Both the position numbers and the translations under genes were made by a program. DNA of 35,871 bases from an uncultured Planctomycetota bacterium (GTDB lineage Bacteria > Planctomycetota > Phycisphaerae > Phycisphaerales > UBA5793). Positions 16,904-25,054 of the stretch are shown here, piece after piece. The DNA is taken from the NCBI GenBank assembly GCA_900696685.1, contig CAADHA010000202.1:1-35871 (forward strand), given 5' to 3'. Position 1 is the stretch's first letter; every line of letters begins with the position of its first letter. The notes beneath the pieces are model-generated. The model was given only the letters and a program-made list of their open reading frames with translations, was not told the DNA's origin and ran no database searches.

Positions 16904-18487
16904 TCATGGGTCAATCTGAGTCGCAATCACGTTGGTCTTCAACTCCTGCTGCACGGCCTGGAGCCAGAGATGGCGTCCCGCCGTCCCGCCTGGAATCGGC
17001 AGCACCCAGGTCGCCGTTCCATTGGCGTCCGTCATCTTGATCCCGCCGGCCTGCACGCCGTTGCGCAGTTCGATCGTGATGTTCAGCGGTGCAATGAACG
17101 TCTTTCTCAATCCGGCGATGCTGTAGCCGAGCCATGTCCGCATGCGCGGCCGTCCACCCGTAACGGTAAAGGTCGCATTCATGCCCTGCCGCGGAGGTTC
17201 GGGTTGAATCGCCAGCAGGAAATGGATGTCATTGAAGACGTAGGCGGCGCCGGTGTTCTGCCCGTTGTCGGACTTTGTGTACGCGCCGACAATCGCCCGC
17301 GCTCCATCGAGTTCGACCGCGCCGCCGAAGTCATCAAATGTCGCCGCATCGAAGGCAAAGAGCGGCCGCGAGCGCTGCGTCCACGTCGAACCCGACCGCG
17401 TCCAGACATAGCAGGCGCCGTAATCGGTTCCGTTGAGGTCGCTTGCCCTCGCGCCGATGAGCAGCGTCTCTCCCGCGAGATCGACGCCCGATCCGAAGCG
17501 GTCCCAGTGATTGGCCAGTACTGACGAGTCGTAGACTTTCTGCTCGAGCGGCCAGGAGGTATTGCTCCCCCTGTAGAGGTAGACCGATCCTGATCGCTTC
17601 GCGGCGGGCCAGTCTTCGGCAGCACCGACGGCGATCGTATCGAGGTCGATGGCCACGTCGCTTCCGAAGCGATACTCGGCTGCGCCGTCGGAGGGGATGA
17701 TCTTGGTCTGCTGAATCCACGTTCCGCCTGAGCGCTTGAAGACATAGGCGGAGCCCGAGCCGACGCCGTTCGGATCATCGCGCGGCACGCCGATGGCAAC
17801 ATAATCGCCTGAGATCGCAAGCCGTTCGCCGAACCACTTGTTGGCGCCGCTATCGCCGGCGCGGAATTCGCTGAGGTAGACCCATCGCTGGATCGAGTCC
17901 TCATACTCGTACATGTAGACCGAACCCGCGTCGTTCAGGACATCGGAGTCTCTTCGCGCCCCGACGGCCATGTAGCGGCCATCCGCATCGATCGCAGCGC
18001 CGAAGTCATCGCCCGCTGCGCCGTCGGGGGGCACGATCTTCTGCACCTGCTGCCACGGGCCGTTGAGGGAAGTGCGGCGGAAGACATAGACCGATCCTGC
18101 CGTCTCATCGCCCGGCGCACCGATGAGCGCCATGCCGTTGTGCAACTTCACCGCGTAGCCGAAGTAATCCGTTGAATCCGCGTCGCTCGCTTCGAGTTTC
18201 TGCTCGAAGACCCAGTCCGATCCGCTGCGGCGAAAGACGTATGCCGAGCCGGAGTCGATTCCACCCACACCGTCATCTCCATACGCCCCCGCGATGGCGA
18301 AGTCATCGCGAGTCGAGACGCTGTAGCCGAAGTCGTCGTACGCTCCGCCGTCGGGCGCGAGAAGTTTCTCGTACTCATAATGCTGCGCGGCTGCAGAGCC
18401 GGCCAGAGCCATACCAAGCGCTGCCGTGACGGTAACCACAGCCCTCATCCCTCGGGGGCGAATACGAATTGTTCGCACGGTATTCAT
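16904..18487 (-). CDS. Secreted seven-repeat FG-GAP (integrin-like) beta-propeller protein
   Basis: A 527-residue exported protein. A signal peptide (Arg-rich start, then VTVTAALGMALAGSAAAQ) is followed by seven FG-GAP repeats, each with a D-x-FG-x-x-V core and an IGA/VGA-type strand: DDFGYSV, DYFGYAV, DDFGAAI, KWFGERL, YRFGSDV, DRFGSGV and DDFGGAV. Seven repeats fit a closed seven-bladed propeller. The last 105 residues are a separate sandwich-like domain that resembles the C-termini of the two other secreted proteins here (ending 20271 and 33984). ATG 18487 has a strong AAGGAG site seven bases away. The role is unknown; such propellers usually bind ligands, metals or other surface proteins. 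Confidence 0.85.
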   Translation of the reverse strand: MNTVRTIRIRPRGMRAVVTVTAALGMALAGSAAAQHYEYEKLLAPDGGAYDDFGYSVSTRDDFAIAGAYGDDGVGGIDSGSAYVFRRSGSDWVFEQKLEASDADSTDYFGYAVKLHNGMALIGAPGDETAGSVYVFRRTSLNGPWQQVQKIVPPDGAAGDDFGAAIDADGRYMAVGARRDSDVLNDAGSVYMYEYEDSIQRWVYLSEFRAGDSGANKWFGERLAISGDYVAIGVPRDDPNGVGSGSAYVFKRSGGTWIQQTKIIPSDGAAEYRFGSDVAIDLDTIAVGAAEDWPAAKRSGSVYLYRGSNTSWPLEQKVYDSSVLANHWDRFGSGVDLAGETLLIGARASDLNGTDYGACYVWTRSGSTWTQRSRPLFAFDAATFDDFGGAVELDGARAIVGAYTKSDNGQNTGAAYVFNDIHFLLAIQPEPPRQGMNATFTVTGGRPRMRTWLGYSIAGLRKTFIAPLNITIELRNGVQAGGIKMTDANGTATWVLPIPGGTAGRHLWLQAVQQELKTNVIATQIDP

Positions 18488-18904
18488 TTTGATGCTCCTT
18501 CCTCATTGCTGTGGAGTGCGATCGAATCATCCGCCCGCGGCAATCACGGTGCCCGGGGGCGCGGCCTGTGACTGCCGTTGCCCGATTGCACCTCCATGCA
18601 CTTGGATTGTCTCGCGCCGGTCCCGAGACTCCTATGAGGAAGTCGCCCTGATAGCGAGTACGAAGTCGACCGCGCACAGATCCCTCGGACTATCGAGGCA
18701 CGACACACAGGGAATCAAAAAGGGGCCATTCAGGAGGCGACTTGACACCCGTACCGAGCGCCTGAAGAGATCAGCACGGCGCGCGGCGCGGCGAAGTCGA
18801 ACAGGCCGATTGCGACAATGTCGGAGAGGGCGCGTGGGCTGGATCGCGATCATCTCGTTGCAGATCTAGCTGCAAGACGCATTGGTGGTCTCCGCTCGAA
18901 TTGC
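18488..18904. other. 417-base gene-free stretch with two short hairpins
   Basis: This gap lies between the propeller gene and the end of the cystathionine enzyme gene, both on the minus strand. It should hold the propeller promoter, but I find no clear -35/-10 pair. GTCTCG and CGAGAC (18609-18614 and 18624-18629) form a six-pair hairpin. TTGCAG and CTGCAA (18858-18863 and 18870-18875) form another about 30 bases after the stop of the cystathionine gene; neither has a T-run. No small gene is convincing. Confidence 0.4.
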
Positions 18905-20080
18905 TCATACCAGCGCCTCTTCGAGGTCGTGCCACAGATCCTCGACATTCTCGATCCCCACGCTCAGCCTGCACAGGTTGTCGTCGATGCCCAGGGCCTT
19001 GCGCTTGTCGGGCGGAACTGAGGCATGCGTCATGATTGCCGGATGCTCGATGAGCGACTCGACTCCGCCGAGCGACTCTGCGAGTGAGAAGAGATGCACA
19101 CGTTCGAGGAATCGGCGCGATTCCGCTAACCCGCCCTTGAGCCAGATCGTGATCATCCCGCCGCCGGCCGGCTCGCCGTTGAGGCGCATCTGCCGCTGCG
19201 CCAGGGCGTGCTGCGGATGCGATTCGAGGCCCGGGTAGACGATGCGCTCCACTTTCGGATGCGCTTCAAGGCGTGCGGCGATCTCGGCGGCGTTGCGGCA
19301 GTGCCGCTCCATGCGGATCGCCAGCGTCTTGATGCCGCGCAGCACGAGGTACGAATCCATCGGGCCAAGGATCGAGCCGAGGGCGTTCTGCATGAAGCGC
19401 AGGCGCTCGGCGAGGTCGGGCCGTTTCGTGACGAGGATCCCCCCCACCGCATCGCTATGTCCGCCGAGGGACTTCGTCGCCGAGTGCATCACGATGTCAA
19501 AGCCGAGTTCGAGCGGCCGCTGGAGGATCGGCGAGGCAAATGTGTTGTCGCACACCGTGATGAGCTTGTGCCTGCGGCCGATCGCCGCCACGGCTTGCAG
19601 ATCGACGAGTTTGAGGGTCGGGTTGGTCGGCGTCTCGACCCAGATAAGTTTCGTGCGCTCGGTGATCGCGGCTTCGATGCGCGAAGCATCGGTCATGTCC
19701 ACGTAGGAGACCTTGATCCCCTGGCTGCGCTCGCGCACGCGCGTCATGAGGCGATACGACCCGCCATAGAGGTCATCCATGGCGATGACGCGGTCGCCTG
19801 AGTCGATGAGTTCAAGGCACGTCGCCATCGAGGCGAGTCCCGAAGCGAAGGCGAAGCCGCCGCCCGTCGGATCCCCGGCCACCTGCCCACCTTCAAGCGA
19901 CGCGATGCACCGCTCCAGCGCGTAGCGCGTCGGGTTGTGCGATCGGGAGTACTCGAACCCCTTGTGGACGCCGGGGCTTTCCTGTACGTAGGTGCTCGAG
20001 AAACTGACGGGCGGCATGACGGCACCCGTCGAAGGCTCAGGCCGCTGCCCGCCGTGGATCACCCTGGTTTCGAGATTCAT
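18905..20080 (-). CDS. Cystathionine gamma-synthase/gamma-lyase family PLP enzyme
   Basis: A 391-residue pyridoxal-phosphate enzyme of the Cys/Met metabolism family (fold type I). It shows FEYSRSHNPTR, FASGLASM, the YGGSYR loop, WVETPTNPT and the PLP lysine Lys203 in SATKSLGGHSD, followed by the C-terminal domain with SLGGVESLIEHPA. Members make or break cystathionine, linking methionine and cysteine metabolism. The conserved residues alone do not separate synthase, gamma-lyase and related homocysteine-forming activities, so no gene symbol is given. The ATG at 20080 has AGGA eight bases upstream and gives the standard N-terminus (ETRVIHGG). Upstream 129 bases is a strong hairpin that separates it from the previous gene. 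Confidence 0.9.
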   Translation of the reverse strand: MNLETRVIHGGQRPEPSTGAVMPPVSFSSTYVQESPGVHKGFEYSRSHNPTRYALERCIASLEGGQVAGDPTGGGFAFASGLASMATCLELIDSGDRVIAMDDLYGGSYRLMTRVRERSQGIKVSYVDMTDASRIEAAITERTKLIWVETPTNPTLKLVDLQAVAAIGRRHKLITVCDNTFASPILQRPLELGFDIVMHSATKSLGGHSDAVGGILVTKRPDLAERLRFMQNALGSILGPMDSYLVLRGIKTLAIRMERHCRNAAEIAARLEAHPKVERIVYPGLESHPQHALAQRQMRLNGEPAGGGMITIWLKGGLAESRRFLERVHLFSLAESLGGVESLIEHPAIMTHASVPPDKRKALGIDDNLCRLSVGIENVEDLWHDLEEALV

Positions 20081-20208
20081 GCGTTGTTCCTGAAGTCGGA
20101 GGCGAGTGGCTGGTTACCAGGCGCACGGAAGCGAGAAGGAGGAACAAAGAATAGGTGGGAGAGTGCGGCGGTGGATGCCATCGGGGAAAGATGCCTCCCG
20201 TACAGGAC

Positions 20209-20240
20209 GAAGGCCCGCGGACGGCTGTCCGCGGGCCTTC
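20209..20240 (-). terminator. Perfect 14-pair hairpin, likely terminator after the propeller gene
   Basis: GAAGGCCCGCGGAC (20209-20222) and GTCCGCGGGCCTTC (20227-20240) pair without a mismatch around a four-base loop. It lies 31 bases after the stop of the minus-strand gene ending at 20271. There is no T-run after it on the minus strand, so it is not a textbook intrinsic terminator, but it should stop or stabilise a transcript end. A smaller five-pair hairpin (20250-20265) lies between it and the stop codon. Confidence 0.65.
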
Positions 20241-20270
20241 TTCGAATCAACGTGTGAGAGCACGTCGAGA

Positions 20271-21293
20271 TCACGGAATTCGTGCGACGTTGCTCGTGTT
20301 GCAGGAGGGCGCTTCAACAAGTTGGAGGAAGTGCCCGCAGGCGGCGGTGCCGGCATTGCCGGAGATCGAGCCGCTGCCGCTTCCCGTGCTGAATGTGCGT
20401 ACGAGTTGGAGGCCGCCCTGAATGCCGAGGACCGTTCCCTGGCAGACGCCGCCGGGAATGGTGGTGTTGCCCTGGTTGAGCCCGAAGACCAGGCCCTGCT
20501 GCCGGTTGGGCGTCGCGCCGTTCCAACTCACGGTGAGCATGCCCGGGCACTGGCCGGAGACGCGAAGGCTGTAACCGCCGCCGGTGGTCACGGCCGCAAG
20601 GCCGTCGTGCGAGCCGAGCCCACTGCGGACAAGAGTGCGGGCATAGCCGTTGGCGGGGTCGTAGGAGTAGAGGTTCCCGCTCCAGTCGATGAGCCAGTAG
20701 AGTTGGGTGTCGGCGTCGAAGGCCATGCCGCAGTTATTGAAGAAGGCGCCGTCGTAGAGGAGCGTGGCACTGCCGTTGGCAGGGTTGATCGAGTAGAGAT
20801 CGCCGGGGCCGGCATAGGCGGCGACGATCATGTTGCGGACGGGATCGTACGTCATCGCATCCATGCTGATGCCGGGATTCCCGATCTGGGTGATGACGGC
20901 GTTGCTGAGGTTGATCTCAAAGAACCGCGTGTTGCGGGTCGATTCGCCGCAGTACATCTTCCCCGAGCCGGGATCGTACACGAGGCTGAACATGTCAACC
21001 GAGCCGTGCGAGCCGACCAGAGTTGCCGCACCGGTGCTGAGGTTGACCGTGTACAGCCCCGTGCCGGCGAACCCCTGAACCAAGTACATCTTCTGAGAAC
21101 CCGGGTCCCACCCGAGGTCGCCGAAGTCGAAGCCTACTCCCAACGGGCCGATGTCGGTGAAGACGAGGGATTGCGTGTCAAACGACCGGAGCATGCGATC
21201 GCCCGTGCGCACGGTGTAAAGGGTGCCGGCTGCGGCACTGCCGGCAGCAAGGCCGAGCAGGGCAGTTCCGAGGAAGAACGCGTGTGTTCTCAT
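20271..21293 (-). CDS. Secreted beta-propeller protein with C-terminal planctomycete-type domain
   Basis: A 340-residue exported protein: signal peptide (MRTHAFFLGTALLGLAAGSAAAG), then repeated strands with Tyr-Asp-Pro and Leu-Tyr-x-Ile/Val-Asn patterns (WDPGSQKMYLV, YDPGSGKMYC, YDPVRNMIVA, LYSINPANGSA) typical of a beta-propeller. From about residue 235 there is a separate domain running from GYSLRVSGQCPG to the end CNTSNVARIP, including LTVSWNGATP and GTAACGHFLQLVEA. I find no enzyme motif. The start ATG 21293 has GGAG seven bases upstream and opens the signal peptide. Its function is unknown; the C-terminal domain is shared in outline with two other secreted proteins in this window. Confidence 0.75.
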   Translation of the reverse strand: MRTHAFFLGTALLGLAAGSAAAGTLYTVRTGDRMLRSFDTQSLVFTDIGPLGVGFDFGDLGWDPGSQKMYLVQGFAGTGLYTVNLSTGAATLVGSHGSVDMFSLVYDPGSGKMYCGESTRNTRFFEINLSNAVITQIGNPGISMDAMTYDPVRNMIVAAYAGPGDLYSINPANGSATLLYDGAFFNNCGMAFDADTQLYWLIDWSGNLYSYDPANGYARTLVRSGLGSHDGLAAVTTGGGYSLRVSGQCPGMLTVSWNGATPNRQQGLVFGLNQGNTTIPGGVCQGTVLGIQGGLQLVRTFSTGSGSGSISGNAGTAACGHFLQLVEAPSCNTSNVARIP

Positions 21294-21512
21294 GGCTTTT
21301 CTCCACTTCAAGATTGATGATGAGAGTCCGGCCGGCCCAGATGGCAGGTCCGGCACTTCGGAGACCGAGGGACCTTCCCCCGACTCGCCTTACATAGTAC
21401 CGCCATGCCGACGCCTCGATTCATCAAACATCGGAGTCCTGATGGGGCGATAATCCTCCAACCAGGGGAGAGTGGCTGTGATAGGCACAGACCGGCAGGC
21501 GGAGGCTTGCGA
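21294..21512. promoter_or_regulatory. Divergent intergenic region, weak promoter candidates
   Basis: The propeller gene (minus) and the aspartic-protease lipoprotein (plus) start 219 bases apart. On the minus strand TACTAT (21399-21394) and on the plus strand GATAAT (21449-21454) resemble -10 boxes; no good -35 partner is seen for either. A small AT-rich island (TTACATAGTACC) surrounds the first. Confidence 0.25.
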
Positions 21513-22685
21513 ATGAATCCTGCTCCAAGGGCATCACTCCGGCAACGACGATCCGGTGGAGGCGCATGCGCGCGCCTCGCGGCGTCAACGCTCGGCGCTG
21601 CCGCGGCCGCGGCGGGATGTGCGCCGACGCCTTCGCGCGAGGTACCACCTTGGCTTGCGGCGCAGGTTCACGTCGAGGCGGATGAGGATCAAGCACGCGC
21701 CAGACTGCACGTCAACATGCAGATGCGCGGCGCTGCGCCGGACGGGCTGGTCACCCTGCCCATCGCCTGGCGCGATGGTCAGATCACTCTCGAAAACATC
21801 CATATCGCGGATGCGTCGCGGAGCGCCACGCGCCGAGTTGCATCGCCTGTGCTCGATACGGGTTCGACCGCGGCCGTCGCCCTTTCGCGCGGCGGTGCGG
21901 CGCGATACCGTCCGTGGGTTTCGGCCGAAGCCGGCCCTTCGAACGCGCTCAGCGCCTTCGGCCCGATGCGGCGCCAGCCGGGCGTGCTCGGCGGCCTCGA
22001 TCTCGCGGCCGTTTCAATCGCTCCTGTGCCCGTCGAAATCGGCCGGGGCGAATCCACGGTACGCTTCGGAATGGGACTTCTGAGCGTGTTCGAGGGAGTC
22101 ATCATCGACTGGCCCCGCGGACGACTGCACTTCGTGATCAGGCGAAGCCTGCTGTCCGGCGACGTGCCGCGCTCGCGCGAGCGAGTGGATGAACTGGCGC
22201 ATCGCCGCGAGTGGTCGGCTGTGGCGCTGCGCGTCGGCGCCGCGGCCGAGGCGATGGAGTCGGCGCGCCAGATCATTCTGAGCACGGCCGACCCCTTGCT
22301 CTATGCTGAGATGCGCGTGGCCGGCCGCTCCCACGTCGCCCTCATCGACACCGGCGCGACGGGCGATATTCTGGTGCGGCAGGGAATCGACTGGCCGCTC
22401 GGCGCCGCGATGCGCGGCGCGGCGACTGACGCGGCCGGTAGACGCCGGCGCATCGAAGAGCGCGACTTGCGGGTTCCGCTGCTCCTCGGTTCACTCCGTT
22501 ACGAAGGAGTCACGGTCACGACGGGGTGGGACGATTCCGTGCCGGCCGACGAACCCTTCGACGCGATCATCGGGCTGGGTCTGCTGCGGCGGGCGCCCGT
22601 GTGGCTTGACTGGGAATCAGGCGTGATGCGAATCTGGACGGGCGGTTCGCCCCTGCCCGACCTCGGGGACTCTGACGTGCGATGA
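21513..22685 (+). CDS. Lipoprotein with two retropepsin-like aspartic-protease motifs
   Basis: A 390-residue protein with a likely lipoprotein signal (Arg-rich start, Ala-rich core, AAGC at Cys36). It holds two clan-AA aspartic protease-like halves. The first has VLDTGSTAAV with Asp115 and later GLLSVFEGVIIDW. The second has ALIDTGATGDIL with Asp279 and later DAIIGLGLLRRAPVWLDW. In each half the DTG motif is followed, some 100 residues on, by a hydrophobic-Gly segment, as in retropepsins. The two halves could form a single-chain pair like pepsin, with one catalytic Asp from each. ATG 21513 has GGAGG seven bases upstream. Proteolysis is likely by family; the substrate is unknown. Neighbours give no hint. 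Confidence 0.75.
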   Translation: MNPAPRASLRQRRSGGGACARLAASTLGAAAAAAGCAPTPSREVPPWLAAQVHVEADEDQARARLHVNMQMRGAAPDGLVTLPIAWRDGQITLENIHIADASRSATRRVASPVLDTGSTAAVALSRGGAARYRPWVSAEAGPSNALSAFGPMRRQPGVLGGLDLAAVSIAPVPVEIGRGESTVRFGMGLLSVFEGVIIDWPRGRLHFVIRRSLLSGDVPRSRERVDELAHRREWSAVALRVGAAAEAMESARQIILSTADPLLYAEMRVAGRSHVALIDTGATGDILVRQGIDWPLGAAMRGAATDAAGRRRRIEERDLRVPLLLGSLRYEGVTVTTGWDDSVPADEPFDAIIGLGLLRRAPVWLDWESGVMRIWTGGSPLPDLGDSDVR

Positions 22686-22690
22686 CAGTG

Positions 22691-22710
22691 CGCCCGGGCT
22701 TGCCCCGGCG
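22691..22710. terminator. GC-rich hairpin between convergent genes
   Basis: CGCC-C-GGG and CCC-C-GGCG pair (seven pairs with one C-C mismatch) around CTTG, six bases after the stop of the aspartic-protease gene and 50 bases before the end of the convergent histidine kinase gene. There is no T-run on either strand. It may serve both transcripts. Confidence 0.35.
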
Positions 22711-22760
22711 TGAGACTGGATGCAGGGGCGGGTATTCCGGCGTCATCTTGAGCATCGAGC

Positions 22761-24413
22761 CTACGCCGTCGGCATGAGGGGCTGGGGCTTGTCCACCTCG
22801 AGTACGAGTGGAAGCAGAAGGCTGAAAGTGGAGCCTTTGCCGAGTTCGCTCGCGACGGACACAGAGCCGCCCAGCAGACCCGCCAGTGCGCGGCAGATCG
22901 CCAGGCCCAGGCCGGTGCCCGCGTGGCGGCGCGTGTGGCTCGCATCCACCTGTCGAAACTTCTCGAAGATGATTTTCTGGTCCGCCTCGCTGATGCCAGG
23001 ACCGGTGTCACTCACGCTCACGCGCACCTGCTCGCCCACCTCCGGCGTCCGCACGCGCTCGGCGGTGAGCGTGATGCGACCGCCGGGGGGAGTGAACTTC
23101 ACCGCGTTTGAGAGGAAGTTGAAGATGATCTGCTGGAACCGTCCGGGATCCGTCTCGATCGGCGGCAGCGACGGATTGGCCAGCAGCGAGAGTTCAATCT
23201 GCTTGCGCTCCGCCTGCGGGCGCACGAGAGTGATCAGGCCCTCGCAGACGTCCGTCACGCTCGTGGGCTCGATCGCGACTTCGAGTCGCCCCGCCTCGAT
23301 CTTGGCAAGGTCGAGGAGGTCGTTGATGAGTTCGAGGAGGCTGCGGCCTGAGGTGATGATGTTGCTCGCGTATCGGCGGCGCTTCTCGCGCCGGGATTCG
23401 GGCGAGTCCACGCCGCGGCCCTCGTCCTCCTGCTCCGCGATCACCTCGGCAAAGCCGAGAATGGAGTTGAGCGGCGTGCGCAGCTCGTGCGAGACGTTGG
23501 CGAGAAACTCAGACTTGAGGCGGTTGGACTGCTCAAGAAAGACGTTTGACGCGGCGAGTTCGTTGAGTTTCAGGTCCAGGCTCTTGTTGATTTGGCGCAA
23601 CTGGTCCTGGCTGCTCTTGAGGTTGCCGAGCATGAGGTTGAACGTCTCAGAGAGCTCCTCGAACTCGTCGCCCGTGCGGATGTCGGAGCGGATGTTCAGT
23701 TCGCCTGTCGAGACGCGCTCGGCCGTCTCGCGCAGGACGCGCACGGGCGAGAGGATGATGCGCGTGGTGATAACGTAGAAGACGCCGACGGCAAGCAGTC
23801 CCGCGAGGATGCCCGAGGCGAGGATGTAGGCGCGGTTGATGAAGACCTCGCCGATCGCCAGGCGGGCGTCCCGGTCAATGACGAGCAGGCCGACGAGGGG
23901 ATTCTCATCCCCGTCCGCGGATGCAGCCGCGTCGGCGACGGCCTGGACAAGGGCGGGCGGGCTGGACCGGTCGCGCACCTCGGCGAGCGTCAGGCCGCGC
24001 GCGTAGCGGTAATGGGCGGGCCCCCGACCGGGGCGCTGCACCCGCTCGTACTCGCGGCGATCGCTCGCGGAGATGGCTGCGGCGGCGTCGCGGATGAATG
24101 AGTCCACGGCGGATCCCGCCCCGCCAGCCGCGCTCATCGGCACGAAGGCGATCTGCAGCGCACCCCCACGAACTTCCTCACGTGCATCGGCCGCGCCTGA
24201 GGGCGCCGCGTCGATCGACTCGATCTCGAAGAGGTTGGCGAGCCAGCCGTCCGCGAGTTGGCTGGCGACCTCGAGTTGCCCCTCATCCACCATGCGCTGC
24301 ATGCGGATCCACGGCACGCTCAGCGCCGCCGTGAGAATCAGCACGACCGCCAGGCCGAAGAGCAACTGGCACTTGTTGGCGAGCGACAGGCCGGAGGATC
24401 GAAAGGTTGGCAT
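22761..24413 (-). CDS. Membrane sensor histidine kinase with HAMP domain
   Basis: A 550-residue signal-transducing kinase. The order is membrane helix (about 16-34), extracytoplasmic sensor region (about 36-194, no recognised fold), membrane helix (196-219), HAMP linker (about 216-268), coiled coil, HisKA domain with His309 in VSHELRTPLN, and HATPase domain with N box (FNFLSNAVKFT), G1 box (DTGPGI), F box (FEKFRQ) and G2 box (GTGLGLAI). The histidine autophosphorylates and would pass phosphate to a response regulator. None is encoded next to it, and the protein has no receiver domain, so it is an orphan kinase. ATG 24413 gives a complete first helix. Genes on both sides appear unrelated. Confidence 0.93.
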   Translation of the reverse strand: MPTFRSSGLSLANKCQLLFGLAVVLILTAALSVPWIRMQRMVDEGQLEVASQLADGWLANLFEIESIDAAPSGAADAREEVRGGALQIAFVPMSAAGGAGSAVDSFIRDAAAAISASDRREYERVQRPGRGPAHYRYARGLTLAEVRDRSSPPALVQAVADAAASADGDENPLVGLLVIDRDARLAIGEVFINRAYILASGILAGLLAVGVFYVITTRIILSPVRVLRETAERVSTGELNIRSDIRTGDEFEELSETFNLMLGNLKSSQDQLRQINKSLDLKLNELAASNVFLEQSNRLKSEFLANVSHELRTPLNSILGFAEVIAEQEDEGRGVDSPESRREKRRRYASNIITSGRSLLELINDLLDLAKIEAGRLEVAIEPTSVTDVCEGLITLVRPQAERKQIELSLLANPSLPPIETDPGRFQQIIFNFLSNAVKFTPPGGRITLTAERVRTPEVGEQVRVSVSDTGPGISEADQKIIFEKFRQVDASHTRRHAGTGLGLAICRALAGLLGGSVSVASELGKGSTFSLLLPLVLEVDKPQPLMPTA

Positions 24414-24476
24414 ATCCGTTGGCCCCTGGCCGACTGCGGAACTGGCGTCGTGACTGCACCCGCCAGCCGGCGCCCA

Positions 24477-24875
24477 TCACGCCCGCGGCCGGCTGTCCGC
24501 ACCGTCCCGCTTCCACGCCAGGCGCTGCGCATCGAGCCAGAGATGGTCCAGGTCGTAGAACGCCCGCGTGTTCGGCTCAAAGAGATGTACGGTCACGTCG
24601 ACGAAGTCGACGACGGTCCACGTGGAAGACCGCTCGCGGTTCATGCGGAACAGCGGATGGCCCGTGCCCTCGCCCAGTTCGATCACGTCATCGCTGACGG
24701 ACCGCATCTGCCGTTCCGAGGTTCCGGTCCCGATCACCACAAAGGACGTGACCTGACTCAGCCCCCGCACGTCGAGGGCGACAATATCTTCGCACTTGGT
24801 GTCGGCGAGCAACTGCGCCACCTCGATGGCAAACTGCCGTGCTTCGGTGGCGGTCGAACTGGTAGCCGTGATCAT
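24477..24875 (-). CDS. rsfS: Ribosomal silencing factor RsfS
   Basis: A 132-residue protein of the RsfS/Iojap family, which binds protein uL14 of the large ribosomal subunit and blocks subunit joining when growth slows. Typical features are ADTKCEDIVALDVRGLSQVTSFVVIGTG-like core strands, TSERQM, and the C-terminal WTVVDFVDVTVHLFEPNTRAFYDLDHLW. The start at ATG 24875 has AGAGG just upstream; an open extension to 25082 is Arg-rich and without homology. In many bacteria rsfS sits next to nadD, which is absent here. It diverges from the importer operon that starts at 25055. Confidence 0.92.
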   Translation of the reverse strand: MITATSSTATEARQFAIEVAQLLADTKCEDIVALDVRGLSQVTSFVVIGTGTSERQMRSVSDDVIELGEGTGHPLFRMNRERSSTWTVVDFVDVTVHLFEPNTRAFYDLDHLWLDAQRLAWKRDGADSRPRA

Positions 24876-25054
24876 GCGCCTCTCTTTGCTCCCATCATCT
24901 CTCCGGTCGATGCCGGTGCCATGAACGATACGGCCCTCGATGGCCGGGGGCCGCCGAGTCTGGAGGAATTCGCGGGCAGCCGCCAGGCGGACGTTCTTAG
25001 CCGCGCGGCCCTTTCCAGCGCGGCGTCGGCGTAGGATGTAGACACGGCACCGCG

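Noticed and set aside
18858-18875. TTGCAG/CTGCAA hairpin as an intrinsic terminator of the cystathionine gene
   Set aside because: Only six pairs and no T-run on the minus strand; kept only as a note in the intergenic entry.
20081-20208. SAM or related riboswitch before the cystathionine enzyme gene
   Set aside because: I find none of the conserved core segments, and no hairpin with T-run close to the start codon.
24876-25054. Cobalamin riboswitch before the BtuF-type operon
   Set aside because: No B12-box-like conserved segment is visible, and the 179-base gap is too short for a typical full element.
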